This document shows positions 57,098 through 64,000 of a stretch of 64,000 bases of DNA, piece after piece. Position 1 is the first letter of the stretch, and every line of letters begins with the position of its first letter. The stretch covers positions 153,294 through 217,293 of the forward strand of contig JAPOVK010000045.1 of the NCBI GenBank assembly GCA_026708185.1. The letters run 5' to 3'. This DNA is from Gammaproteobacteria bacterium. Lineage in GTDB: Bacteria; Pseudomonadota; Gammaproteobacteria; Pseudomonadales; Azotimanducaceae. Made by a program: the position numbers and the translations under genes. Below the pieces are notes generated by a model. It saw only the letters and a list, made by a program, of their open reading frames with translations. It searched no databases and had not been told where the DNA came from.

Positions 57098-57394
57098 CTA
57101 GGATTGGTTGGGTTGCAGCTTGGCAAGGGCGCCCTCGACACGGCCGGTCAGCTTGGCGACATCGCCGTTCAAGGTCTCGAGCTGGTTGCGCAAGCGCAGG
57201 TTGTCGTGGGCGATGTTGAGAGCCGCGATGACCGCGATCCGGTCCAGGCCGAAGACCTTGCCGCCGTCATGCACATCGCGCATGCGCGCATCGAGATGGT
57301 GAGCGGATGCGATCAGGTCGTTGACCTCGATCTCTTCGCAGCGGACTTGGTACGCGTGGTCGAGGATCTCTACGGCAATGGTGGTTTTCGACAC
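57098..57394 (-). CDS. zapA: Cell division protein ZapA
   Basis: A 98-residue Z-ring-associated protein (E. coli 109). It reads TIAVEILDHAYQVRC at the start, EEIEVNDLIASAHHLDARMR and RIAVIAALNIAHDNLRL, with a C-terminal coiled coil. The GTG at 57394 has a perfect AGGAGG five bases upstream, which settles the start over the open frame that runs on through the repeat array. It bundles FtsZ filaments. Confidence 0.93.
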   Translation of the reverse strand: MSKTTIAVEILDHAYQVRCEEIEVNDLIASAHHLDARMRDVHDGGKVFGLDRIAVIAALNIAHDNLRLRNQLETLNGDVAKLTGRVEGALAKLQPNQS

Positions 57395-57416
57395 GTCGTC
57401 CTCCTGGACCGCTTGG

Positions 57417-57938
57417 TCAGCGCGCTTGCTCGCTCGGATCATGCTCGGTGGCCGCATCTCCATGCGAGGGGCTGGGCCCCTGCCCCCCGCTTCGCGGCGG
57501 GGGCGCTCCCCGGCTGAGGGCATCTCCATGCGAGGGGCTGGGCCCCTGCCCCCCGCTTCGCGGCGGGGGCGCTCCCCGGCTGAGGGCATCTCCATGCGAG
57601 GGGCTGGGCCCCTGCCCCCCGCTTCGCGGCGGGGGCGCTCCCCGGCTGAGGGCATCTCCATGCGAGGGGCTGGCCCCTCGCGCTCCCCGGCTGAGGGCTC
57701 CTCCCCCAGCCATGTTGGTCTGTCCGCCCGCCTCGGGCTCATCGAGGCTTCGTAGCCGGCCGATCATCGCGTCGATCTTGCTCTTCGCCAGTTCGTTGCG
57801 CTCGATGAGCCTTGTGCGTTCCGCCCGCCACGCAGCCTGCTCCTTTTGGAGCGCCTGGTTCTCTCGGGCAAGGGTTGCGCAGAGGGCGATGAGGTCGTCA
57901 ATGCGGGATGTCAAAGCGGCGGTAGTCGTCTCTTCCAT
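57417..57938 (-). CDS. ZapB-like (TIGR02449) protein with a repeat-encoded C-terminal tail
   Basis: A 173-residue protein. Residues 1-68 (MEETTTAALTSRIDDLIAL, then a coiled coil to AKSKIDAMIGRLRSLDEPEA) are the whole TIGR02449 protein, normally ~65-75 residues and always upstream of zapA. From residue 71 the frame enters family 2 repeats: a variant (ALSRGARGASPSHGD) and three identical 22-residue units, each GDALSRGAPPPRSGGQGPSP plus SH. The tail is low-complexity and Pro/Gly/Ser-rich. It ends 22 nt before zapA. Whether the tail is tolerated or used is unknown. Confidence 0.8.
   Translation of the reverse strand: MEETTTAALTSRIDDLIALCATLARENQALQKEQAAWRAERTRLIERNELAKSKIDAMIGRLRSLDEPEAGGQTNMAGGGALSRGARGASPSHGDALSRGAPPPRSGGQGPSPSHGDALSRGAPPPRSGGQGPSPSHGDALSRGAPPPRSGGQGPSPSHGDAATEHDPSEQAR
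57455..57709 (-). repeat. Palindromic element family 2: three tandem 66-bp units plus a variant unit
   Basis: Units start (plus strand) at 57455, 57521 and 57587, each 66 bp and apparently identical, then a variant from 57653 lacking part of the unit. Each full unit contains CCCCCGC-TTCG-CGGCGGGGG and GGGGC/GCCCC-type hairpins; the variant has the palindrome GCGAGGGGC-TG-GCCCCTCGC (57662-57681) also found at 399-418. 66 bp is a multiple of three and five of six frames stay open over the array. Confidence 0.9.
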
Positions 57939-58106
57939 GGACCACTCATACAGGTTTCTTAAGCCGGGAACGCAAGCGCCCTCGTCATCTTGGTCATTGT
58001 GCCTTTGATCCACAATGCTGTGAAGGGCTGCGACCGACCGATTGTCGGTGTAGGGACGCGCTTCGCCTGTTCGCCTCGTGCCCGCGACGCGCTTAGACTC
58101 CTCGCC

Positions 58107-59345
58107 ATGGCTGCGACAGAGAACATCCACGATGCCGCCGTCGTCGGCGGCGGCATCGTCGGACTGGCCGCCGCGCTGGCGTTGGCGTCGGCCGGTTTCC
58201 GCGTGGCCTTGGTGGAGCGGACCCCTCCCACTCGCGTACGCGGGGACCTAGGCTTCGACATCCGCACGGTGGCACTGACGCCCGATGCGGCGGCGTTCGT
58301 CTCGGGGCTAGGAGCGGATCCGGGCGCGATGGCGCCGGTACGAAGGATGCGCATCTGGGAGTTCGACGGGACGGCGTCCCTGACGTTCGAGCACCCGTGC
58401 GCCCTAGCCCGGGTCGCGGAAAACAGCGACATCACCACGTCGTTGTGGGCCGCCGCCGAGCGGCGCATGGACCTTTTCTCGCCTGCCTCGGTGGTGGGCG
58501 TCGACGCGAGTCCAGGCCACGTGACCCTGACCCTCGAGGACGTGCCCGCCAGCGAGCGACGGCGCAACGTCTCTGCACGGCTGCTTATCGCGGCGGACGG
58601 CGAGAACAGCGTTGTCAGAGCGCTCTCCGGGGTCGCCGTCCGCCGGGAGCCGACGCCAAGGCAAGGCATGCAGCGTGCCCTCGCGACGATCGCCAGGATC
58701 CGGCGTTCCCACGGCGACACGGCTTGGCAGCGCTTCGGCGCAACCGGCCCGGTCGCCTTGCTGCCGCTGACCGACGAGCACCACGTTGCCGTGATCTGGA
58801 GTGCGTCCGAGTCGGTCAGCACGCGCCTTGCTGCGCTGGACGACGCGGCATTCATCGCTGCGCTTGCCGAGGAAACGGAAAGCGTCACAGACGGCTTTGA
58901 GGCCGTCGATCGCAGGGTCTCCTTTCCGCTGCAACAGACTTCGGCCGCCGACCTCAACCCGTTGCCGCGCACGCTCATCATCGGGGATGCCGCGCGGACC
59001 CTGCACCCTCTTGCCGGTCAGGGCGTCAACGTCGGCTTGGAGGATGTGCGGGCGCTCGCCGCCCAGGCGGTCGCCGGCGGCGACCTCGGGGCCGCGGGTC
59101 GATGGCGCGACTTCGCCCGGGCCCGTCGGGTCCGCTCCAAGGCCATGATGGCCGCCATGCGGGCGCTGCTGACCGCCTACTGCGGCGCAAGCGCGGCGAG
59201 CCCGTGGATGCGGCTGGCCCGCAACGCCACCATCCGCCGCATCGACGCATCGCCCAACGTCAAGGCACACCTGATCCGCGAAGCCTTTGGCCTGGGGCCA
59301 TTGGCCGATTTCGGCGAAGCCCCCAAGTCCGCGAAGGACGGTTGA
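58107..59345 (+). CDS. ubiH: UbiH/UbiF/VisC-family FAD hydroxylase
   Basis: A 412-residue flavin monooxygenase of ubiquinone synthesis. AVVGGGIVGLAAALALASAG (residues 11-30) binds FAD; LLIAADGENSVVRAL is the DG motif; IIGDAARTLHPLAGQGVNVG and LEDVRALAAQ are the family GD motif. Which ring position it hydroxylates (UbiH, UbiF or UbiI) cannot be settled here. It is 3 bp before gcvT, so the two are probably co-transcribed. In pseudomonads ubiH lies with pepP downstream of zapA, so its place by zapA is the native one. Confidence 0.9.
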   Translation: MAATENIHDAAVVGGGIVGLAAALALASAGFRVALVERTPPTRVRGDLGFDIRTVALTPDAAAFVSGLGADPGAMAPVRRMRIWEFDGTASLTFEHPCALARVAENSDITTSLWAAAERRMDLFSPASVVGVDASPGHVTLTLEDVPASERRRNVSARLLIAADGENSVVRALSGVAVRREPTPRQGMQRALATIARIRRSHGDTAWQRFGATGPVALLPLTDEHHVAVIWSASESVSTRLAALDDAAFIAALAEETESVTDGFEAVDRRVSFPLQQTSAADLNPLPRTLIIGDAARTLHPLAGQGVNVGLEDVRALAAQAVAGGDLGAAGRWRDFARARRVRSKAMMAAMRALLTAYCGASAASPWMRLARNATIRRIDASPNVKAHLIREAFGLGPLADFGEAPKSAKDG

Positions 59346-59348
59346 GCC

Positions 59349-60452
59349 GTGAGCGAAAGGAAAACCCCGCTATACGACGAACACGTCGCGGCCGACGCCC
59401 GGATGGCCCCTTTCGCTGGCTGGGCGATGCCCTTGCACTACGGCTCCCAGATCGCGGAGCACCACGCGGTGCGCCGCGCCGCCGGGATGTTCGACGTATC
59501 GCACATGACGGTGATCGACGTCGTCGGTGTCGACGCCTTGCGTTTGTTGCGCCTGACGATGGCCAACGACCCCGCGAAGGCAGTTCCCGGCAAAGCGGTC
59601 TACGGAGTACTCCTGAACGCGGGCGGGGGCATCATCGACGACCTCATCGTCTACGGTCGTGACGCCGGCTACCGCGCCGTCGTCAATGCCTCGACCCGCG
59701 ACAAGGTGCTGAACTGGCTGCGCGGACATGCGAGCGCGATGGATGTCGAGATGCGCGAACGCACGGACATCGCCATGGTCGCCGTGCAAGGTCCGGAGGC
59801 CCGCGCACGATTCGCCGCGGTGACCCGCATCGACACCGATGGCTTGGGCCCGTTCTCGTTCTTGGAGCGAGACGCGTGGATGGTCGCGCGCACCGGCTAC
59901 ACGGGCGAGGACGGCGTCGAGGTCCTGCTGCCAGCCGCGGAGGCGGTGGCGCTTTGGCGTCGGCTGAAGACGTCCGGGGTGGCCCCGGCGGGACTTGCGG
60001 CGCGCGACACTTTGCGCCTGGAAGCCGGTCTAAACCTGTATGGCCAGGACATGGACGAACAGGTGACACCGCTCGAGTCCAACCTCGGCTGGACGGTCGC
60101 CTGGACGCCCGAGGAGCGAGACTTCATCGGTCGCACGGCGTTGGCGCGGCAACGGGCCGAGAAGCCGGCCCGCGTTCTCAAGGGCGTGGTGCTCGGCGCC
60201 AAGGGCGTAATGCGCCACGGCTACGGCGTGGCGACCAACGCAGGTGGCGGCGTCGTCACCAGCGGCGTGTTCTCGCCAACCTTGGGGTACAGTATCGGCC
60301 TGGCGCGCCTGCCGCGGGGCGCCGCGGGAGACTGCACCGTCAAGATTCGCGCCGCATCGGTGCCCGCGCGTATCGTTCGACCACCGTTCGTGCGGGACGG
60401 TAAACGGACTTTTCGATCAGAGCGCCCTAGAGCCGGCCCGGCGCGGCGCTGA
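59349..60452 (+). CDS. gcvT: Glycine cleavage system T protein (aminomethyltransferase)
   Basis: A 367-residue THF-dependent enzyme (E. coli 364) that releases ammonia and forms 5,10-methylene-THF from the H-protein intermediate. [49 protein letters not shown] and [16 protein letters not shown] are conserved. GTG start, three bases after ubiH. The next gene, gcvH, is separated by a palindromic element. Confidence 0.95.
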   Translation: MSERKTPLYDEHVAADARMAPFAGWAMPLHYGSQIAEHHAVRRAAGMFDVSHMTVIDVVGVDALRLLRLTMANDPAKAVPGKAVYGVLLNAGGGIIDDLIVYGRDAGYRAVVNASTRDKVLNWLRGHASAMDVEMRERTDIAMVAVQGPEARARFAAVTRIDTDGLGPFSFLERDAWMVARTGYTGEDGVEVLLPAAEAVALWRRLKTSGVAPAGLAARDTLRLEAGLNLYGQDMDEQVTPLESNLGWTVAWTPEERDFIGRTALARQRAEKPARVLKGVVLGAKGVMRHGYGVATNAGGGVVTSGVFSPTLGYSIGLARLPRGAAGDCTVKIRAASVPARIVRPPFVRDGKRTFRSERPRAGPARR

Positions 60453-60460
60453 CGCTGTGC

Positions 60461-60550
60461 GCCGGGTACCCCTCCAGCCCAAGGCCACGCCGACCTTCCA
60501 ATGCAACAAGCACCGACGGTCGCTATGCTCGCTCTGGCATTTGTTTCATG
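60461..60550 (+). repeat. Palindromic element family 1, copy C (partial, between gcvT and gcvH)
   Basis: A degraded left side (GGGTACCCCTCCAGCCCAAGG) and a well-kept right side ending TTTCATG. The terminal stem ATGCAACAA/TTGTTTCAT (60501-60509 with 60541-60549) has one mismatch and again a 31-nt loop. The bases that follow, GAAGGCC, serve as part of the gcvH ribosome site. Confidence 0.75.
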
Positions 60551-60562
60551 GAAGGCCAGACG

Positions 60563-60964
60563 ATGAGTGATACGCCTGCCGAACTGCGGTACGCCGCGAG
60601 CCACGAATGGGCTCGGCTTCAGGACGGGGTGGTGACCGTCGGGATCAGCGACTTCGCCCAGGACGCATTGGGGGACGTCGTGTATGTCGAGTTGCCGGAA
60701 CTCGACCAGGAGGTCGTCGCCGGTGCCGAAATCGCGGTGGTCGAATCGGTCAAGGCGGCCTCGGACATCTATGCACCGGTATCGGGGACGGTCGTGGCCA
60801 TCAACGACGCCCTCGAGGACGCGCCGGAGCGCGTCAACCAGGCTCCCTACGGCGACGGCTGGTTCTTCAAGCTCGAACCGCTCGACCCCGGCGAACTCGA
60901 CAACCTGATGGCTGCCGATGCCTACCGGGACCACTGCGAGACGGACGGGGCGCGCGAGTCCTAA
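60563..60964 (+). CDS. gcvH: Glycine cleavage system H protein
   Basis: A 133-residue lipoyl carrier (E. coli 129). It reads [15 protein letters not shown] at the start and carries the lipoylated Lys64 in [21 protein letters not shown], just past the palindromic element, is its ribosome site. An in-frame ATG inside the element at 60548 would add five residues. Confidence 0.96.
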   Translation: MSDTPAELRYAASHEWARLQDGVVTVGISDFAQDALGDVVYVELPELDQEVVAGAEIAVVESVKAASDIYAPVSGTVVAINDALEDAPERVNQAPYGDGWFFKLEPLDPGELDNLMAADAYRDHCETDGARES

Positions 60965-60983
60965 AGCAGGGCGAGCTTCCTCC

Positions 60984-62363
60984 ATGCCATTCATCCCGCA
61001 CACGCCCGAGGATACGAGGACGATGCTTGCGCGGATCGGTGCCGCGTCGATCGACGAGCTGTTCGACGAGATCGACCCGGAACTGATGCGCGCCGACTTC
61101 GGCGCATTGCCCGGCGGCGTCGGGGAAATGGACATGCTCGCGGCAATGTCCGAGCGTGCCCGGCGGGATCAGACCGGCCCCTGCTTCATCGGTGCCGGCT
61201 GCTACGACCATCACATCCCCGCTGCGGTGTGGGACATCGCCAGCCGCGGCGAGTTCATGACGGCGTACACGCCGTACCAGGCGGAGGCCAGCCAAGGCAC
61301 GCTGCAGGTCATCTACGAGTACCAGTCGATGATGACCGCGCTCACCGCCATGGACGTCACCAACGCCTCGGTCTACGACGGCGGCTCGGCCTTGGGCGAG
61401 TCCGTGCTGATGGCCGTGCGCGCCAGCCGTCGACGGCAGCGGCCGGGCGGCACTCGCGACAGCGCCCCGGTGCACATCGCCGTCGCGGGTGCGTGCCACC
61501 CCTTGTACCTTCATGCGGCGCGGACGATTACCCGCAATCAGGGCATCGAGATCGGCGAGCCGTTGGTCGCCGCCGACGGCCGCGCGGACCTCGATGCCTT
61601 GGCTGCCGGACCCGCGCCGGCCGCCGTCGTCGTCCAGCAGCCGAATTTCCTAGGCCTGATCGACCGCGTGGACGAGGTGACGGCGTGGGCGGCGAGCCAC
61701 CGGGCTCTCTTGATCGGCGTGGTCAATCCCACGGCCCTGGCCTTGCTCAAGCCACCGGGCCAGTGGGGCGACGACGGCGCCGACATCGTCTGCGGAGATG
61801 GCCAGCCCCTCGGTATCCCCATGGCCTCCGGCGGCCCGTCGTTCGGGTTCCTCTGCACCCGGCAGCGTCTTGTTCGGCAGTTGCCGGGTCGAATCGTCGG
61901 CCGCACGGTGGACAGCCTTGGCAGCCCGGGATTCACCTTGACCCTGCAGGCGCGCGAGCAGCACATTCGCCGTGCCAAGGCGACGTCGAATATCTGCACC
62001 AACCAAGGGCTGTTGGTGACGGCGGCGACGGTCTACCTGGCCGTGGTGGGCGCCGACGGCCTGCGGCGAACGGCGGCCCGTTGCCACGCCCGGACGCGCG
62101 ACCTGGTGGACGCCTTGACGAGCATCGAGTCGGTGACCGCGCGGTTTGCCGGCCCGTTCTTCCACGAGGCCGTGATCGATGTCGGGCGGCCCGCCAGCCC
62201 GATCGCCGAAGCGCTTGCGGCCGCGGGCATCGTGGGCGGACTCCCGCTTGGCGGTTTCCGCGCTGAACTCGACCACTGTCTCCTGGTGTGCGCGACCGAG
62301 AAGCGCACGGATGCGGACATCGCCGCGTTCCGCCGGACGCTGGCGGAGGCGCTTGCGTCATGA
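60984..62363 (+). CDS. gcvPA: Glycine dehydrogenase (decarboxylating) subunit 1
   Basis: A 459-residue N-terminal half of the split P protein. [56 protein letters not shown] and [13 protein letters not shown] are conserved. With subunit 2 it decarboxylates glycine using PLP and loads the H protein. Gammaproteobacteria such as E. coli have a single fused gcvP; the split form is seen in Bacillus, Thermotoga and some proteobacteria. Confidence 0.95.
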   Translation: MPFIPHTPEDTRTMLARIGAASIDELFDEIDPELMRADFGALPGGVGEMDMLAAMSERARRDQTGPCFIGAGCYDHHIPAAVWDIASRGEFMTAYTPYQAEASQGTLQVIYEYQSMMTALTAMDVTNASVYDGGSALGESVLMAVRASRRRQRPGGTRDSAPVHIAVAGACHPLYLHAARTITRNQGIEIGEPLVAADGRADLDALAAGPAPAAVVVQQPNFLGLIDRVDEVTAWAASHRALLIGVVNPTALALLKPPGQWGDDGADIVCGDGQPLGIPMASGGPSFGFLCTRQRLVRQLPGRIVGRTVDSLGSPGFTLTLQAREQHIRRAKATSNICTNQGLLVTAATVYLAVVGADGLRRTAARCHARTRDLVDALTSIESVTARFAGPFFHEAVIDVGRPASPIAEALAAAGIVGGLPLGGFRAELDHCLLVCATEKRTDADIAAFRRTLAEALAS

Positions 62364-63859
62364 GCGAGCGCATGCCGGCCGCCGGAACGACGACGATCTT
62401 CGACCTCGGTGCCCCGGGTCGGCGGGCGCATGCGCAGTTCGCCCCGGACGGCGATGTCAGCGACTTGCCGGCCGACTGCTTGCGCACCAATGGTCCAGCG
62501 TTGCCGGCGGTCTCGGAACTGCAGGCCGTGCGCCACTACACCAACCTGTCGCGATGCAACTTCTCGATCGACAACCAGTTCTACCCGCTCGGTTCGTGCA
62601 CGATGAAATACAACCCGCGCGGTGCTCATCGCGCCGCGAGCCTGCCCGGGTTTCTCGACAGGCATCCCCTCGCGCCCGACGCCTTGAGCCAGGGATACCT
62701 CGCGTGCCTATACGAACTCCAGGAGACGCTGAAGGTGGTCACCGGCATGGCGGCCGTGTCGCTGACGCCGATGGCGGGCGCGCAGGGCGAGTTCGCCGGC
62801 GTCGCCATGATCCGGGCCTACCACGACGCCCGACGCGACGAGGGGCGCAGCGAGATCCTGGTGCCGACTGCGGCCCACGGCACGAACCCGGCGACGGCCG
62901 TCATGTGCGGCTACCAGGCCCGCGAAGTGGCCGTCGGCGCCGACGGCGATGTCGACATCGAGGCGCTGAAGGCCGCCGTCGGTCCGCATACGGCCGGCAT
63001 CATGCTCACCAACCCGTCCACCTGCGGCGTCTTCGAACGGCGCATCGTGGAGATCGCCGCCATCGTGCACGACGCCGGCGGGCTCCTGTACTACGACGGC
63101 GCCAACCTGAACGCGATTCTCGGCAAGGCGCGCCCGGGGGACATGGGATTCGACGTCCTGCACATGAACCTGCACAAGACGTTCGCGACGCCGCATGGCG
63201 GCGGCGGTCCGGGCGCCGGCCCCGTCGCGGCGGGCGAGCGCCTGTTGCCGTTCCTACCCACCCCGTTCGTGGCGCGTGACACGGACGCGTCAGGACACGA
63301 CGTCTACCGCTGGCTGTCCGTGGACGACCGCCCGCAGAGCATTGGTCGACTGTCGGCGTTCATGGGCAACGCCGGGATTCTGCTGCGCGCGCTCGCGTAC
63401 GCGCAGATGCTCGGCCGGGAAGGCATGCGTCGCGTGGGCGAGTACGCGACGCTGAACGCCAACTACCTGATGGAGAGGTTGCGCGAGGCGGGCTTCGAAC
63501 TGGCCTATCCCACCCGCCGAGCGAGCCACGAGTTCATCGTCACGTTCCGCGAGGAAGCCAAGACCCAGGGCGTCACCGCCATGGACATCGCCAAGCGATT
63601 GCTCGACTACGGCTGCCATGCGCCGACGACGTATTTCCCGCTGCTGGTCCCGGAGTGCTTCCTGATCGAACCCACCGAGACCGAGACGCTCGAGGAGCTC
63701 GATCGCTTCGTCGATGCCTTGATCCGGATTCGCGACGAGGTGGAACGCGAGCCCGAGCTGGTCAGGACCGCGCCGCATACGCTGCCCGTCACCCGCTTGG
63801 ACGACGTCAAGGCGGCGCGGGAACTCGATCTGTCGTTCTCTTTTGCGAGCGCCCCATAG
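62360..63859 (+). CDS. gcvPB: Glycine dehydrogenase (decarboxylating) subunit 2
   Basis: A 499-residue PLP-binding half of the split P protein. [49 protein letters not shown] and the PLP lysine in [20 protein letters not shown] are present. It overlaps gcvPA by 4 nt (ATGA). The last codons, GCC CCA TAG, are the first bases of palindromic element copy D, so the original C-terminus may have been replaced by a few residues. Confidence 0.96.
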   Translation: MSERMPAAGTTTIFDLGAPGRRAHAQFAPDGDVSDLPADCLRTNGPALPAVSELQAVRHYTNLSRCNFSIDNQFYPLGSCTMKYNPRGAHRAASLPGFLDRHPLAPDALSQGYLACLYELQETLKVVTGMAAVSLTPMAGAQGEFAGVAMIRAYHDARRDEGRSEILVPTAAHGTNPATAVMCGYQAREVAVGADGDVDIEALKAAVGPHTAGIMLTNPSTCGVFERRIVEIAAIVHDAGGLLYYDGANLNAILGKARPGDMGFDVLHMNLHKTFATPHGGGGPGAGPVAAGERLLPFLPTPFVARDTDASGHDVYRWLSVDDRPQSIGRLSAFMGNAGILLRALAYAQMLGREGMRRVGEYATLNANYLMERLREAGFELAYPTRRASHEFIVTFREEAKTQGVTAMDIAKRLLDYGCHAPTTYFPLLVPECFLIEPTETETLEELDRFVDALIRIRDEVEREPELVRTAPHTLPVTRLDDVKAARELDLSFSFASAP

Positions 63860-64000
63860 CCGTGTCCGGTACCTCGCGTTCGCTCGGCACCGGCGCGCGC
63901 CGCTTGCGGCGCGCCGACTCCGGCCCAAGGCCACTCCGACCCCGCATGAAACAACCGCCGCCGCTCGCTGCGCTCGCTCTGGCATTTGTTTCATGCGAGG
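63848..64000 (+). repeat. Palindromic element family 1, copy D (full length)
   Basis: 148 bp from AGCGCCCC to CATG at 63995. The terminal stem CATGAAACAA/TTGTTTCATG (63945-63954 with 63986-63995) encloses 31 nt and the internal stem is GCGCGCCGC/GCGGCGCGC (63895-63903 with 63906-63914). It supplies the gcvPB stop codon. The window ends with ATGCGAGG, which could be the start of a further gene or of a family 2 copy. Confidence 0.88.

Noticed and set aside
57455..57709. CRISPR array
   Set aside because: The repeats are directly adjacent with no spacers, are in a coding frame and contain strong internal palindromes; no cas genes are present.
57395..57742. Longer ZapA starting inside the repeat array
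   Set aside because: The frame is open through the repeats, but the GTG at 57394 has a perfect AGGAGG site and gives the normal ZapA length.
59300..59360. Glycine riboswitch before gcvT
   Set aside because: gcvT begins three bases after ubiH, leaving no room for one.

Overview
The window is GC-rich, densely coding DNA from a bacterial chromosome, most likely an uncultivated gammaproteobacterium. The evidence is gene order: rpmB-rpmG-mutM...coaD...rsmD-ftsYEX-rpoH, hemW-rdgB-DUF4426-metW-metX-yggT-proC-yggS...pilT, ruvX-yqgE-tonB-gshB, leuS-lptE-holA and zapB-zapA-ssrS-fau all match blocks known from Pseudomonas and relatives. No rRNA, tRNA, CRISPR array or intact transposase gene was seen.

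Layout. 1-5 kb: the edge of mnmC, a fatty-acid desaturase, yceH and a 5'-truncated RecG-like gene. 4-10.6 kb: a catabolic/accessory operon (GMC oxidoreductase, MATE transporter, tannase-family esterase, phytanoyl-CoA dioxygenase-like enzyme) behind a near-consensus promoter with an operator-like palindrome, facing an SDR gene. 10.6-15 kb: yciB-pdxJ-cyclophilin-(membrane cold-shock protein)-argS. 15-21 kb: a DUF4143 ATPase, a type-2 ileS and an ECF sigma/anti-sigma/YbjQ operon. 21-26.5 kb: leuS-lptE-holA and rpmB-rpmG-mutM. 26.5-27.7 kb: an island with a strongly structured RNA leader, a cysteine-rich exported miniprotein and a four-helix membrane protein, none of which I recognise. 27.8-45.4 kb: coaD, a second DUF4143 ATPase, rsmD, cell division and heat-shock genes, methionine biosynthesis, a macrodomain gene, a second dioxygenase, pilT and an oxygen-sensing FixLJ pair. 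45.7-64 kb: ruvX, yqgE, tonB, gshB, metF, metK, pgk, rpiA, def, fau, 6S RNA, zapA/zapB, ubiH and a complete glycine cleavage operon (gcvT-gcvH-gcvPA-gcvPB).

Two dispersed palindromic repeat families run through this core genome. Family 1 is about 148 bp and ends in a covarying CATG hairpin with an invariant 31-nt loop. It has four copies: upstream of the tannase gene (supplying its likely ATG), in frame inside tonB, between gcvT and gcvH, and after gcvPB (supplying its stop codon). Family 2 is a short GC-rich palindrome at 376-425 and, as three tandem 66-bp units plus a variant, inside the zapB-like gene, where it encodes a 22-residue repeat tail. Both recall Rickettsia palindromic elements, which also insert in frame.

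The best candidates for something undescribed are the RNA-leader/miniprotein cassette (26.7-27.6 kb) and the palindromic elements. Also notable: three aminoacyl-tRNA synthetases with altered HIGH motifs (IleS HHGN, LeuS HIGN, ArgS QVHH) and two genes (mutM, rpiA) whose best start codon is CTG. Starts, promoters and folds were derived by eye; no searches or folding programs were run.
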